Origin: Labilibacter sediminis | GTDB taxonomy: Bacteria > Bacteroidota > Bacteroidia > Bacteroidales > Marinilabiliaceae | Assembly (NCBI RefSeq): GCF_005877885.1 | Contig: NZ_VCHY01000013.1 | Span: 82,202 to 146,201 of the forward strand | DNA length: 64,000 nucleotides | Reading direction: 5' to 3' | In this document: positions 27,246 to 36,688 of the stretch, in pieces | Layout of the letters: each line of letters starts with the position of its first letter | Position numbering within the stretch: position 1 is the first letter of the stretch | Translations under genes and position numbers: made by a program | The notes under the pieces: model-generated | Told to the model about the DNA's origin: nothing | Seen by the model: only the letters and a program-made list of their open reading frames with translations | The model's database searches: none

Positions 27246-27580
27246 CTTAACACCCTCCCTTTAGATAATTCTTTAGCTACTTGTTCCAACACTTCTAATT
27301 CATTGAACTTCTCCAGGGTATTGGCCAGTTTCTCTGCATGAATTGTTGCATACAAAGCTTTCTTTTCCTGTATATGTCTACGCTCATTCCTATCTAATGG
27401 TCTAAAATGTAAATGAGGTTCAGTTAGCTCTGTATAGTAAAATGGTAACTCTTCGCTTGGAGCTATAAAATGAGCAGTTTCATATATAAAGCTACCTCTG
27501 GCCTTGTGTACTTCTTTTATAGCTTCAAAACGCGAAAGCATCGCTTTATGTGGTATATCCGGACTTTGTAAATTACTCAT
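27242..27580 (-). CDS. small early phage protein
   Basis: This 112-residue protein has an aromatic-rich middle (YETAHFIAPSEELPFYYTEL) and a helical C-terminus. No family is recognised. It overlaps neighbours by 4 and 8 bases within the tight early-gene run 26.6-28.7 kb, all in one direction, which suggests a single transcript. Confidence 0.55.
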   Translation of the reverse strand: MSNLQSPDIPHKAMLSRFEAIKEVHKARGSFIYETAHFIAPSEELPFYYTELTEPHLHFRPLDRNERRHIQEKKALYATIHAEKLANTLEKFNELEVLEQVAKELSKGRVLR

Positions 27581-27899
27581 GTCTTTTAACTAAAATAAAT
27601 TCAACTAACTGGCCATCCCATTGGGGATAGCGATTTTGTAAATGAACCATCATCTTCTTACCTGATAGTCCGTACATTAATTTAGAGAAGGCATCACCCA
27701 TGCCCTGGCTCGCATCGACAGTCCACATATCGTGTATGTCGACCACAATTTCCTTACTAGTTTTAGGATCTACAAGGACGGCCTGTTTTAAACCTTCGTC
27801 CCTTACGGAAACCTTTTCAAACATAGGATCACCCATATGCGGATAGGATATCAACCAATATCCTGAAGACTTAGGTTCTGCGTGTTTTATTCTGAGCAT
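27573..27899 (-). CDS. small early phage protein
   Basis: This 108-residue protein starts MLRIKHAEPKSSGYWLISYP and appears alternating beta and helix, with a Gly-rich turn DASQGMGDAFSKLMYGLSGK. No family is recognised. It overlaps the 27887-28084 gene by 13 bases. Confidence 0.55.
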   Translation of the reverse strand: MLRIKHAEPKSSGYWLISYPHMGDPMFEKVSVRDEGLKQAVLVDPKTSKEIVVDIHDMWTVDASQGMGDAFSKLMYGLSGKKMMVHLQNRYPQWDGQLVEFILVKRHE

Positions 27900-28084
27900 C
27901 GTTCTTTGGTTTTAAACATTTCTTCAAAAACAGATGCTTTAAGCTTTAAAACTCTCTTTTGCTTTTTAAGATTCTTAGGATTTAGAACCTTAATTTTCTT
28001 TATTCCTTCTAAAGGCAGTGAGTCAATTAGATTTATCAAGTCGTCCTGACTTCCTTCTATTTTTACTTTTATATTCTTACTCAT
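27887..28084 (-). CDS. small basic early phage protein
   Basis: This 65-residue, lysine-rich protein has one helix pair (SQDDLINLIDSLPLEGIKKI). High positive charge would fit nucleic-acid binding, but there is no motif to prove it. It is placed within the early run, 14 bases after the 28099-28287 gene. Confidence 0.5.
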   Translation of the reverse strand: MSKNIKVKIEGSQDDLINLIDSLPLEGIKKIKVLNPKNLKKQKRVLKLKASVFEEMFKTKERCSE

Positions 28085-28098
28085 AACGGGTATTAGTA

Positions 28099-28287
28099 TT
28101 ATTTCAAATATTCATTTAGAGCATTGTTCAGTTTAGATAATCGCACTCTTGTTGGTTTAGTCTCCGGATTTGTCACCGGGAATTGCTCCCATATCAGATG
28201 TATAGCATCCTGCAGTAGTGATAAATCATCTTTTTCCAAGCAATGAATACTAAACTCATCATCTGATTGATCAACAAATGGATTCAT
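28099..28287 (-). CDS. small acidic early phage protein
   Basis: This 62-residue helical protein (MNPFVDQSDDEFSIHCLEKD) overlaps the upstream gene by 17 bases. No family is recognised; position is the only support beyond an open frame with coding-like composition. Confidence 0.45.
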   Translation of the reverse strand: MNPFVDQSDDEFSIHCLEKDDLSLLQDAIHLIWEQFPVTNPETKPTRVRLSKLNNALNEYLK

Positions 28288-28651
28288 GATGAAGAAGCTG
28301 TTGTGATTGTGATAAAAGAGAATTAAACTCTGCTGTTAAGGAATTATGTGCCCTACAATTTGGACCAGGTATCAGGTACAATATTTCTGCAGAATGATTA
28401 TGTACAAAATAGGCCATTTTTCGAGGGGTATCGTAAGGCCAAAAATTTAAAAGCTTGTCTAAGCGCTCAACTACTTCATGCGCATGCTGATAATTATTTA
28501 CACCTTCTTTAATTAAATGCCTGCGCATCCTTATTAGTTTTTTGACGTAGGAACGTCCTGCCTTATGTAAAGGCTGTTGTTTATTTTCACTCATAACGAA
28601 ATGATTTAATGCAAGTTGGGGAACGTGCAATTTATTGTTGAAAAATGTCAA
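28271..28651 (-). CDS. small early phage protein
   Basis: This 126-residue basic, His-rich protein contains KAGRSYVKKLIRMRRHLIKE and VVERLDKLLNFWPYDTPRKM. The first ATG (28651) precedes a MTFFNNKLHVPQLALNHFV leader. An internal ATG (MSENKQQPLH, 28594) fits the run spacing better and may be the true start. Confidence 0.5.
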   Translation of the reverse strand: MTFFNNKLHVPQLALNHFVMSENKQQPLHKAGRSYVKKLIRMRRHLIKEGVNNYQHAHEVVERLDKLLNFWPYDTPRKMAYFVHNHSAEILYLIPGPNCRAHNSLTAEFNSLLSQSQQLLHHESIC

Positions 28652-28669
28652 GCGTTTTCCTGAACGCCT

Positions 28670-29221
28670 TTAAATAATGCCTTTGGTTGAAGCCCAAAAA
28701 GCAATCTCTACTCTGTTATTAACACAGAGCTTATCTCTTATCCTGGATAAATGGGTTCGCACTGTAGTGATTTCAATATCAAGAGTCGAGGCAATTTCTT
28801 TGTCCAGTTTGCCCTCTCCTACTAATTGAGCTACCAAATACTCACTACGGCTTAGTGTTCCATTTTTTCCTTCTGGCACTCTGCATACAATATTAAATCC
28901 TTTGCAATCTGCTATCTTATCACACACAGGGGCATCACTTCTTAGTTTTTCACCATCCCAATCAGGAGAATGGTCAAGAGCTCCATATCTACAAGAAACA
29001 AATTGCTCTTCCATCATATCAGCATCATGTATACCAAAATCATTGCGAAGGCAGGAACAAGCTTTTTTATCATTGATTAATTCAACCTGAAAAGGTTCTC
29101 TTAAAACAGTAGGCAATTCTATATATCTGCTCACGCTTCCATTCATAACAGCTCTTATTCCTGTTGAATGACGAAATATCTCTAAAGAATTATCAATTAA
29201 TCCTGCAGGCAGCTTTTTCAT
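28670..29221 (-). CDS. LuxR-type HTH regulator of the phage early region
   Basis: The start is placed at MKKLPAGLIDNSLEIFRHST (29221); upstream ATGs overlap the previous gene. The 183-residue protein has an N-terminal sensory-like part with several cysteines (KKACSCLRNDFG, SCRYG, CDKIADCKG). A C-terminal LuxR/GerE helix-turn-helix reads LSRSEYLVAQLVGEGKLDKE and TTVRTHLSRIRDKLCV. Such regulators are common in Bacteroidota mobile elements. Being first in the early transcript, it probably controls the lytic switch or late genes. Confidence 0.7.
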   Translation of the reverse strand: MKKLPAGLIDNSLEIFRHSTGIRAVMNGSVSRYIELPTVLREPFQVELINDKKACSCLRNDFGIHDADMMEEQFVSCRYGALDHSPDWDGEKLRSDAPVCDKIADCKGFNIVCRVPEGKNGTLSRSEYLVAQLVGEGKLDKEIASTLDIEITTVRTHLSRIRDKLCVNNRVEIAFWASTKGII

Positions 29222-29231
29222 ACTTAACTCA

Positions 29232-29447
29232 TTAAAGGTTATTGATATCAGAAATGATGTCGTTATTATTCTGTGAATGCTTTTTTGCAAGTTTCACTGC
29301 AGCCGTAATAATTACATTTGAATTTATATTACCTGTTAATGCCTGATAGATAGCGCTTTTGCTCTTACCTGTAATTTCAGCCAGTTTGCTTCCATATCCT
29401 CTGGGAAGATTTGATCTTAACTTGTCGTAATCAATTTTAGTCATCAT
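29232..29447 (-). CDS. small HTH protein (Cro-like candidate)
   Basis: The 71-residue protein contains GYGSKLAEITGKSKSAIYQA, a helix-turn-helix, and VIITAAVKLAKKH. It is transcribed divergently from the 29529 repressor with 81 bases between the two starts, the arrangement of a phage Cro/CI switch. It is assigned as the Cro-like partner by position. Confidence 0.65.
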   Translation of the reverse strand: MMTKIDYDKLRSNLPRGYGSKLAEITGKSKSAIYQALTGNINSNVIITAAVKLAKKHSQNNNDIISDINNL

Positions 29448-29528
29448 AATACTGTATTGTAATAATGTTATAATTGTGTTATTTTGCTGTAGTAATCATG
29501 ATGTAAAAGTCTATAATATTTTACATCA
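29448..29528. promoter_or_regulatory. divergent control region between two HTH genes
   Basis: This is an 81-base AT-rich gap between oppositely read regulators. It has direct words ATTGTAATAATGTTATAATTG and TAGTAATCATGATG with partial symmetry. Both early and repressor promoters must lie here, with operators for the two HTH proteins. Sites cannot be fixed by eye. Confidence 0.55.
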
Positions 29529-29939
29529 ATGCAAGTAAAAATAGACTTTATTGATAAAATAATTTACATGTACGAGATAAATAGCAGATTTATAGAGGTT
29601 TGCGATGTAAAAAATATTAGACAAATAGATTTAAGAAATAATGGTGGCGGATCAAGACCTACTATTAGCGCAGTTTTCAACAGCAGGCAAAAACCAAATC
29701 TGGAAATAATGGAATGCCTTTTAAAAATGGCACCAGACCTGAACGTTAGATGGTTAATTACAGGCGAAGGACAAATGCTGGAAACAAATGAAACAGAAGA
29801 AACTCATTTAATATATGATGAGAAGTCCATTAAAAATCCATCAATAGTCCTTAGAGAACTTAAAGATATATTCGATCACTATGAGGCGGTAATAGAGGAA
29901 AATAAGCGACTGAAAGAAGAGATTGAAAAGCTAAAATGA
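29529..29939 (+). CDS. CI-like phage repressor (XRE type)
   Basis: This 136-residue protein is on the plus strand, opposite to the rest of the prophage. Its HTH region (NSRFIEVCDVKNIRQIDLRN...) is followed by QKPNLEIMECLLKMAPDLNV and RWLITGEGQML. The 'P-x-IN/LN-x-x-WL-x-TGEG-x-ML' ending is the standard signature of Bacteroidota XRE repressors. The C-terminus is a coiled coil for dimerisation (EAVIEENKRLKEEIEKL). It has no peptidase domain, so it is not LexA-like in its induction. Confidence 0.75.
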   Translation: MQVKIDFIDKIIYMYEINSRFIEVCDVKNIRQIDLRNNGGGSRPTISAVFNSRQKPNLEIMECLLKMAPDLNVRWLITGEGQMLETNETEETHLIYDEKSIKNPSIVLRELKDIFDHYEAVIEENKRLKEEIEKLK

Positions 29940-30021
29940 GAACGATAAATACAAAGCTTATACTTTAGTTAAATTAAAATACACCAAAGACACAAGTTAA
30001 CTAACACTTTTTCAAGACGTT

Positions 30022-30053
30022 GGACGCAGGGTTCGAAACCCTGCAGCTCCACA
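30022..30053 (+). other. ssrA: displaced tmRNA 3' end (probable attachment site)
   Basis: GGACGCAGGGTTCGAAACCC and the following TGCAGCTCCACA match the T-arm and acceptor end of a bacterial tmRNA, but nothing upstream looks like the rest of the gene. Such 3' fragments are left at the far end when an element integrates into ssrA. A phage or element border is therefore likely here. A strong hairpin terminator follows at 30076-30109. Confidence 0.65.
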
Positions 30054-30075
30054 AACAACGTTTCAGGAAATTTCA

Positions 30076-30109
30076 AACCCCTTCAAAACCCTGTGTTTTG
30101 AAGGGGTTT
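30076..30109 (+). terminator. terminator after the tmRNA fragment
   Basis: AACCCCTTCAAAAC, a 5-base loop and GTTTTGAAGGGGTT followed by a T-rich run form a strong intrinsic terminator, as expected for the native end of ssrA. Confidence 0.85.
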
Positions 30110-30217
30110 GTTTTTTATTCCTTCTTCATTTCTTCATCTTTTTTCTATATTATTTTCACCTATAGTTCACCAAAGACCTTTTTTTAGAAAAAGGTAAAAC
30201 ATTTTAAATCAAATCTA

Positions 30218-30833
30218 ATGGCAGAATCATTCTCATTAAAGTTTTATTTAAATAAAAATAAAACTAAGGCTAACCAGCTTAAGATCTATGGAAGACTTAT
30301 AATAGACAGAAGGAAATCAGAATTTGCAACCAGCTACTTCATTGAAGAAGATAAATGGGATAAAGCAAGAGGAAGGGCTAAACGAAATACAGCTATTAAT
30401 GATGAATTATCGGTAATTGAATCAGAAATTAATCGGCTTAGTCGAAAATTACTAGATGACGATAAGCCTGTATCTTCAAAAATAATCATTGAACTTCTCA
30501 AAGGTGAACGGAATGAGAAAAGATACCTAATTGAGTATCTAGACGAACACATTCAAGAAATAAAGCAGAAGAAAGAATATGCCGAAAATACATATAACCA
30601 CTATACATCTTCTCGCAACATATATGCTGAATATTTGAACCAGAAGCTACACGTCAAAGATATTTTGATTTCTAATTTTAGATCTGGAGTTCATTAAAAA
30701 GTATGATATGTATATGATTTCAGAATATAAAGACCCTAGAAATCATAAAAATATAATTCGAAACACAGTAAATAAACTTCATTCCAGACTAAGGACAATT
30801 TTACACAAAGATGCTAGAGAGGGTATTATATAA
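30218..30833 (+). pseudogene. tyrosine integrase, broken N-terminal remnant
   Basis: The first 150 codons encode the arm-binding and core-binding start typical of Bacteroidota tyrosine integrases (FSLKFYLNKNKTKANQLKIY; TSYFIEEDKWDKARG). After about 30680 the frame shifts by +1. The continuation DLEFIKKYDMYMISEYKDPR and RLRTILHKDAREGII is in the next frame and stops at 30833. The catalytic domain with the Arg-His-Arg-Tyr residues is missing. The remnant lies 165 bases after the tmRNA fragment, so it belonged to an element that used this site. It cannot be functional. Confidence 0.8.
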
Positions 30834-31385
30834 AAAGAAAAGGTAGCACTGATATAGCGAATTCTGCGCATTTTAACACCCCTATTGTAAAAGGGAAAAT
30901 AATATTTGAAGAAGTACAGAACGCTATTGAAAAAGCAGAGCAAGAAATTAGCGCAATTAACATCTACATTGAGAACCTAAAAAACGAAATAACGCAAAAA
31001 AGGACGGTAAATGCGCAACTTTCAAAACAAACGGTTGAGATCAAAGAAAGCAAGATTAAAAAAATACAAATAACACAGCAACTCGCAGATGTAGAAATCT
31101 ACAACAATTATCTGAACTCACAATATATCAATGCAGGTAAAGTAAATGATCCAAAGAAGCTTGACTTTTATAAAAGCGACATAGGTATTGAAGGTTACTC
31201 TGGAAAAGCACATCGGATACAAATTAGCAATTTAAAAACACAGCTAAAGCGCAAAATCGTAAATTTAGAATCTGAATATCTGGAACTAAAAAACCAAATC
31301 GATCAAAACGAAATTACCATACAATCTTATTCAGAAACTATTAAACCCGCTTTATGCATTAGAAAATCTATTACACATTGAAATC
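30818..31385 (+). pseudogene. coiled-coil protein fragment without start codon
   Basis: A frame with no ATG stays open from 30818 to a stop at about 31383. It contains a clear coiled-coil pattern (FEEVQNAIEKAEQEISAINI; HRIQISNLKTQLKRKIVNLE). The composition looks coding and the absence of a start suggests a 5'-truncated gene. It follows the integrase remnant directly and may be part of the same decayed element. The family is not recognised. Confidence 0.5.
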
Positions 31386-31512
31386 ACTTCAAAACAAGAC
31401 ACTTTGTTGCTTCACTTCAACTCACCAGAACGATGCTATGCCTCATTTCAGTAAAGCCATGTTTTATCGTGCTTTCAATGTTCATGACGAAGTTCTAATA
31501 CATAATGCGGGT
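31343..31512 (+). repeat. repeat C, copy 1
   Basis: About 170 bases (from AAACCCGCTTTATGCATTAG to GTTCTAATACATAATGCGGG) recur in inverted orientation at 56491-56658 with roughly 85% identity by eye. The edges are similar words (AACCCGC...GCGGGTT), so the element may be a small inverted-end unit. It carries no evident gene. Confidence 0.7.
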
Positions 31513-31579
31513 TAAAGGAAAAACGAATGATCTGCGCTTTTATCAATCACGAATTATTAGGTACGAGAGTCTGTTAATC

Positions 31580-31762
31580 GTTAAATAAACGGATAAACGA
31601 TTAACTGAAGATTCAGAAGTATTTACGATATATCACTTTAATGAACCAATTGTTTCAACACTTCAATACACTATATTTTTGCGCATAAAACACCTTAAAC
31701 TGCGCTAAATCCACGAAATCTAAACAAAAAAGCGCTGTTAATGCGCTTTTTTCGTGTTTTGC
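31580..31762 (+). repeat. direct repeat D, copy 1, with terminator-like hairpin
   Basis: It shares AAATAAACGGATAAACG, TTTTTGCGCATAAA-CACC, AACTGCGCTAAA and AATGCGCTTTTTTCGTGTTT with 36884-37040. It includes a hairpin, AAAAAAGCGCTGTTAATGCG plus CTTTTTT (31725-31752). The two copies flank the CheY/CheC/kinase operon. The rest of the gap to 32184 shows no gene; a promoter for the operon should lie near 32100-32180. Confidence 0.7.
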
Positions 31763-32184
31763 AATTTGCTCTTTATGATTAAGTAAATGGAAATAAGTAT
31801 TGAATTTAAACGTATAAATTCAATATTTCAAAAATTGAAACAATAGCTATGATTGTCCTTCCTAATCAATACTTCACTGTCAAATGCATTAACTATTTTC
31901 TCAAAAACAACAGTTTGGATTTTGCACAATGCAAATACTAACATGGTAATAAGCTTTAAATAAATAGATTAACTTTTACTTGGAAATAGATATATAAAAT
32001 TGATATGAATTCCCTACTTTTACTCTTGACGTTGATATTCTCCATTAGAAAAATGAGTGGTATTATTCTTCTGATTTACTGAATATTAACGTTTTATGTA
32101 AATTTCCAATGGCTCAATTTGTTTATATTCAAGCATTTATGCTACCATCGTGTACTAAGTAATAATTTCTAAAAAATATAAAAA

Positions 32185-32544
32185 ATGAACATTTTAATCA
32201 TAGACGATTCAATAACAACTAGAAATTTTCTTTCTAACATACTAAAAGAAAATGGCCATGAAGTTACAGAGGCTGCTGATGGTGTTGAAGGATTAATAAA
32301 AACTAACCAGATAAAACCCGAGATGATTTTACTTGACCTACTAATGCCGAATATGGATGGTTTTCAAGTGCTTAGAGAACTAAAAAAGAACAAGATTAGT
32401 ATTCCCGTAATTGTTCTTACTGCAGATATTCAAGATGATGTTAAAGAGGAGTGTTATGAACTGGGGGCCAAATATTTTTTGAACAAACCCTTTAAAGCTA
32501 ACGACATTATTAATTCTATGAATATTGTAAATCAACAATCATGA
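32185..32544 (+). CDS. CheY-like single-domain response regulator
   Basis: This 119-residue receiver has all key residues: the acidic pair in LIIDDSITTR, phospho-acceptor Asp in MILLDLLMPNMDG, Thr in VIVLTAD and Lys in FLNKPFK. There is no output domain. It overlaps the CheC-like gene by 4 bases (ATGA). It is probably phosphorylated by the hybrid kinase and dephosphorylated by the CheC-like protein, forming a self-contained relay. Confidence 0.88.
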   Translation: MNILIIDDSITTRNFLSNILKENGHEVTEAADGVEGLIKTNQIKPEMILLDLLMPNMDGFQVLRELKKNKISIPVIVLTADIQDDVKEECYELGAKYFLNKPFKANDIINSMNIVNQQS

Positions 32545-33164
32545 TAATTTCAGAATTACAACTAGATACCTTAAAGGAGATTATAAACATTGGAGTAGGC
32601 AGAAGCTCATCGTCTCTTAACAAAATCTTAGATAAACGAATTTTGTTAGAGGTACCCGTTATTGATGTAATTGATTATAAAAACGTAAACTCAAGAATAG
32701 TCAATCAAAACAAGAGCAAGCTTTCTATAGTTAAAATGCAATTTAAAGGTGAGTTGTCTGGTATATGTGAATTGGTTTTCTCGACCGAAGGAGCATCCAA
32801 AATTGTAACAATAATTTTAGATGACCATACACAAAAAGCAGAATTAGACGACCAACTAAAAATTAATACCCTTTCAGAAGTTGGCAATATGATTCTAAAT
32901 GCCTTAATGGGAACGTTAGGTAATTTATTAAAAACAAGAATTGGTTACAATATACCGAGATACTTAGAATGCATGCCTAATGAAATAACGAATAATGTTA
33001 GTCCGAGCAGTAAATATGTTATATATGCTGAAACTCTTTTCAGAATATTGAATGAAGATATTGCAGGGAGTTTTATTCTTTTTTTTGAGATTGAATCGTT
33101 TGACAGTCTTTTAAAATTGATTACTGATTATCAAAAAAGCATTATAAATCCTCCAAACCAATAA
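32541..33164 (+). CDS. CheC-like phosphatase
   Basis: The 207-residue protein has the twin active-site helices of the CheC/CheX/FliY family: LKEIINIGVGRSSSSLNKIL near the start and LSEVGNMILNALMGTLGNLL in the middle, each with Glu and Asn at the catalytic spacing. These enzymes remove phosphate from CheY. No other chemotaxis genes are nearby, so the target is most likely the receiver encoded just upstream or that of the kinase. Confidence 0.8.
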   Translation: MIISELQLDTLKEIINIGVGRSSSSLNKILDKRILLEVPVIDVIDYKNVNSRIVNQNKSKLSIVKMQFKGELSGICELVFSTEGASKIVTIILDDHTQKAELDDQLKINTLSEVGNMILNALMGTLGNLLKTRIGYNIPRYLECMPNEITNNVSPSSKYVIYAETLFRILNEDIAGSFILFFEIESFDSLLKLITDYQKSIINPPNQ

Positions 33165-33166
33165 GA

Positions 33167-36100
33167 ATGAATATTTTTAATGTTTTCGATAGTGTATCGA
33201 CCGGTATATTTATAATTGACTCAGGCTATAAAGTAGTTTACTGGAATGCATATATGGAAGAGTGGATAGGTACAGAGTCGTCACATATTTTAAATAAACA
33301 TATCACCACAATATTCAAACGATTTGATGACGAAAACATTACAGCAAGGCTCCAGACGGTTTTTGACTATAATACGCCATTAATACTATCTTCAAATTTA
33401 CATAAAGGATTACTTAGAACACCAAATAATAAAAACGAATTAAATACTTTTGAGATTAGTGTTTCATCCCTTAACGATGAAGAAAACCCTAATAATAAGT
33501 TAGCCATTTTTACAGTAAATAATGTAACCGAACTTAAGCATAAAATTGAAATACTTAATACGCTAAAGGAAAGTGCTGAAAAAGAAATTGAGCAAAGAAT
33601 TAAAAGCGAAAAAAAATTATTAAAGTTGTCCAAAGCAGTGGAATTTAGTCCTTCTTCTGTTGTTATAACCGATGTAAACGGAAATATAGAATATGTAAAT
33701 AATAAATTCACTGAGGTTACTGGGTATTCTTCTGAAGAAGCTGTTGGAATTAATCCCAAAGTATTAAAAACGGATTATCACCCCCAAAGCTACTATAAAA
33801 AATTATGGAGTACTATTATTAAAGGTAATGATTGGAGCGGTGAATTCTGTAACAGAAAGAAAAACGGTGATATATACTGGGAATCGGCACTTATATCACC
33901 AGTACTAGATGATAATAATCGCATAACACATTTTGTCGCAATTAAAGAGGATATAACATTACGAAAACAACAGGAGGAAGAAATAATTACTTCACGTAAA
34001 CGTCTGGAATCATTATTTGAAAATATGCCAAGTGGTTTTGCTGAACACGAAATAATTTGTGATGAACAAGGTAAAGCATTTGATTATCGATTCCTGAGTA
34101 TTAATCCTTCTTTTAAAAAACAAACGGGACTTACTGATGATGTAATAGGTAAAACCATAAAGGAAATTATACCCGACATTGATAAGAGTTGGATAGAAAG
34201 ATATGGAAAGGTAGCCCTTGGCGGTGAGCCAATTACTTTTGAACAGTATAGCAAGTCTCTAGATAAATATTTTATGGTATATGCCTTTTCAAACTATAAA
34301 GGACATTTTGCCACTTTATTTGATAATATTACTCTGCGAAAACAACAGGAAGAAGAAATACAAAAATCGAAACAATTACTGGAAACCTTCCTGGATAGCA
34401 TTGATGGTGCCGCTTATATAAAAAACAAAGACGGTATTTACCTGTTAATTAACCGAGCTTTTGAGGAAAAGTTCAGTGTCAAGAAACAAGATGTAATAGG
34501 GGAAAATGATGAATATGTTTTTGAAAAAGCAATTGCAGATCAATTGCAAAAGAATGATCAGAAGGTAATGAATTCCGTAGAAGGTGATATCATTGAAGAG
34601 ACAGGAGTTGTAAACGGTGAATACTTTGCATATCTAAGTAATAAAGTTCCACTGATTGATAAAACAGGTAAAGTTTATGGCTTATGCGGAATGGCATTTG
34701 ATATTACAAAGCAGAAAAAGATTGAAAATGAACTTGTGTTGTCTAAGGAAAGGCTAGAAGCACTTATTAGAATATCTGAATATGAAATCATTGATATTCA
34801 GACATTCTTGGATTATGCACTTAATGAAGCTATAGGTTTAACACAAAGTAAGATTGCGGCATTTTATTTTTATAATGAAGAGAAAAAAGAGTTTACACTT
34901 AATTCCTGGTCAAAGGATGTTATGAAAGATTGTTCTGTTATTGATCCACACTCAAAATATCAACTTGAAGAGATAGGATTATGGGGAGAAGTAGTACGTC
35001 AAAGAAAATCTATTATAATTAATAATTTCAGTGCAAATCATCCGCATGCAAAGGGTACTCCGAAGGGTCATGTGAAATTGATTCGGTTTATGAGTATTCC
35101 GGTATTTGTTGAAAATAAAATTGTTGGTGTTGTGGGCGTTGCTAATAAGGAATGTGACTATGACCAGATGGATTCACGCCAACTTGGTCTTATGATGGAT
35201 TCTGTTTGGAAAAAGGTTTCGATTTTTGAGAATAAGAAAAAGCTTATTATAGCAAAAGAACAAGCTGAATCAGCCAATAGAGCCAAGAGTACATTTCTTG
35301 CAAATATGAGCCATGAAATACGTACTCCTATGAATTCTATAATTGGTTTTTCTGAAATATTGTCCAATAATATTAAAGATGAATTATTAACAAATTATTT
35401 AAATTCAATACAATCAAGTGGTAAAACATTACTAAACCTTATAAATGACATTCTGGATTTATCAAAAATTGAAGCAGGAAAAATATCATTGCTTTACGAG
35501 CCAGTTGATATTCATATTTTGGTATCTGAGTTAGAGTCCCTTTTTGCAACAAAAGCGAAAAACGAGGATTTAAATTTTCAAGTTGAAATTTCTCCTGAGG
35601 TTCCCAAGAACATAGAGATTGATGAACTACGACTTAGACAGGTTGTATTGAATTTATTAAGTAATGCATTTAAATTTACAAGTGAAGGTTTCATAAAGCT
35701 ATCTGTTGAGGCAAATAATATTATTAATTCAACTTTAGATTTAGTTATAAAAGTTACTGATTCGGGTATTGGAATTGCTAAAAATAAATTATCAGAAATA
35801 TTTGGAGATTTTAATCAAGAGAATGATCAGACAAGTCGTAAATATGGAGGCACAGGATTAGGATTAAGTATTTCGAAAAGAATTGTTGAGTTATTTGGTG
35901 GTGAACTTTTGGTAAATAGTGAAGAAGGTAATGGAAGTACTTTCACACTTGAATTGAAAAATGTGAAAATATTACATAATCCGAGTGTGATAATAACAAA
36001 AGAGGTTGATCTGAGAAATATTAAGTTTTCACCATCAACAATTCTTATTGTTGATAATATTGAAAATAATAGGACTATGTTACATGCCCACTTTAGTTAT

Positions 36101-36688
36101 TTAGGTTTTACCGTTTATGAAGCTGAAAATGGACAGCGAGGTGTTGAGATAGCTGAAAAAATAGTTCCCAATCTCATTTTTATGGATTTGCGAATGCCAA
36201 CGATGGATGGTTACGAGGCCACTTTAAAACTGAAAAAAAATCCCATAACCAAATCAATACCGGTTATTGCATGTACTGCTTCGGTTTTTAAATCAACTAA
36301 AAAAGATGCTTTATCCAAAGGGTTCAGTGGTTACTTACGTAAACCCATTTTGTTTGAAGAAATAGTTCAGGAGCTTACAAAATATATCAAGTATGAAAAA
36401 GACAAAACGAAGAGTGTCACTTCAAAATCCCAAACTAAAAAAATGGATGCAAAAGCAATTGATTCCTTAAAACAAGATGTGCTGCCATTATTAGATCAAA
36501 TTAATAAGAAAAGATCAACAAAATTACAGAAAGAAATTGCTGAAATAGTGATTAAGGCAGGGATTGAATTGAATAACAATAAATGTTTGGATTTGGGAGA
36601 AACACTTAAAAAGGCAATGGAAGAATTTAATATTGAAAAAGTAAATGAAATAATAAAAGAACTAAAATATTATATGAAGCATCCATAA
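33167..36688 (+). CDS. hybrid sensor histidine kinase (multi-PAS, GAF, receiver)
   Basis: Order in this 1173-residue protein: PAS (1-115), coiled coil, PAS (150-270; ITDVNGNIEYVNNKFTEVTG), two further PAS (280-395, 405-520), GAF (535-690), HisKA with phospho-His in NMSHEIRTPMNS (about 715), HATPase with NLLSNAFKFT, DSGIGIAKN and GGTGLGLSISK, then a receiver (about 960-1080) with Asp in IFMDLRMPTMDGYEA. The receiver's acidic pair reads VDN instead of VDD, which may weaken Mg binding. No transmembrane segment is visible, so sensing is cytoplasmic. It lies 2 bases after the CheC-like gene. Confidence 0.88.
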   Translation: MNIFNVFDSVSTGIFIIDSGYKVVYWNAYMEEWIGTESSHILNKHITTIFKRFDDENITARLQTVFDYNTPLILSSNLHKGLLRTPNNKNELNTFEISVSSLNDEENPNNKLAIFTVNNVTELKHKIEILNTLKESAEKEIEQRIKSEKKLLKLSKAVEFSPSSVVITDVNGNIEYVNNKFTEVTGYSSEEAVGINPKVLKTDYHPQSYYKKLWSTIIKGNDWSGEFCNRKKNGDIYWESALISPVLDDNNRITHFVAIKEDITLRKQQEEEIITSRKRLESLFENMPSGFAEHEIICDEQGKAFDYRFLSINPSFKKQTGLTDDVIGKTIKEIIPDIDKSWIERYGKVALGGEPITFEQYSKSLDKYFMVYAFSNYKGHFATLFDNITLRKQQEEEIQKSKQLLETFLDSIDGAAYIKNKDGIYLLINRAFEEKFSVKKQDVIGENDEYVFEKAIADQLQKNDQKVMNSVEGDIIEETGVVNGEYFAYLSNKVPLIDKTGKVYGLCGMAFDITKQKKIENELVLSKERLEALIRISEYEIIDIQTFLDYALNEAIGLTQSKIAAFYFYNEEKKEFTLNSWSKDVMKDCSVIDPHSKYQLEEIGLWGEVVRQRKSIIINNFSANHPHAKGTPKGHVKLIRFMSIPVFVENKIVGVVGVANKECDYDQMDSRQLGLMMDSVWKKVSIFENKKKLIIAKEQAESANRAKSTFLANMSHEIRTPMNSIIGFSEILSNNIKDELLTNYLNSIQSSGKTLLNLINDILDLSKIEAGKISLLYEPVDIHILVSELESLFATKAKNEDLNFQVEISPEVPKNIEIDELRLRQVVLNLLSNAFKFTSEGFIKLSVEANNIINSTLDLVIKVTDSGIGIAKNKLSEIFGDFNQENDQTSRKYGGTGLGLSISKRIVELFGGELLVNSEEGNGSTFTLELKNVKILHNPSVIITKEVDLRNIKFSPSTILIVDNIENNRTMLHAHFSYLGFTVYEAENGQRGVEIAEKIVPNLIFMDLRMPTMDGYEATLKLKKNPITKSIPVIACTASVFKSTKKDALSKGFSGYLRKPILFEEIVQELTKYIKYEKDKTKSVTSKSQTKKMDAKAIDSLKQDVLPLLDQINKKRSTKLQKEIAEIVIKAGIELNNNKCLDLGETLKKAMEEFNIEKVNEIIKELKYYMKHP

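Noticed and set aside
30001..30060. Complete tmRNA or tRNA gene
   Set aside because: Only the T-arm and acceptor end are present; the 5' part and tag region are missing.
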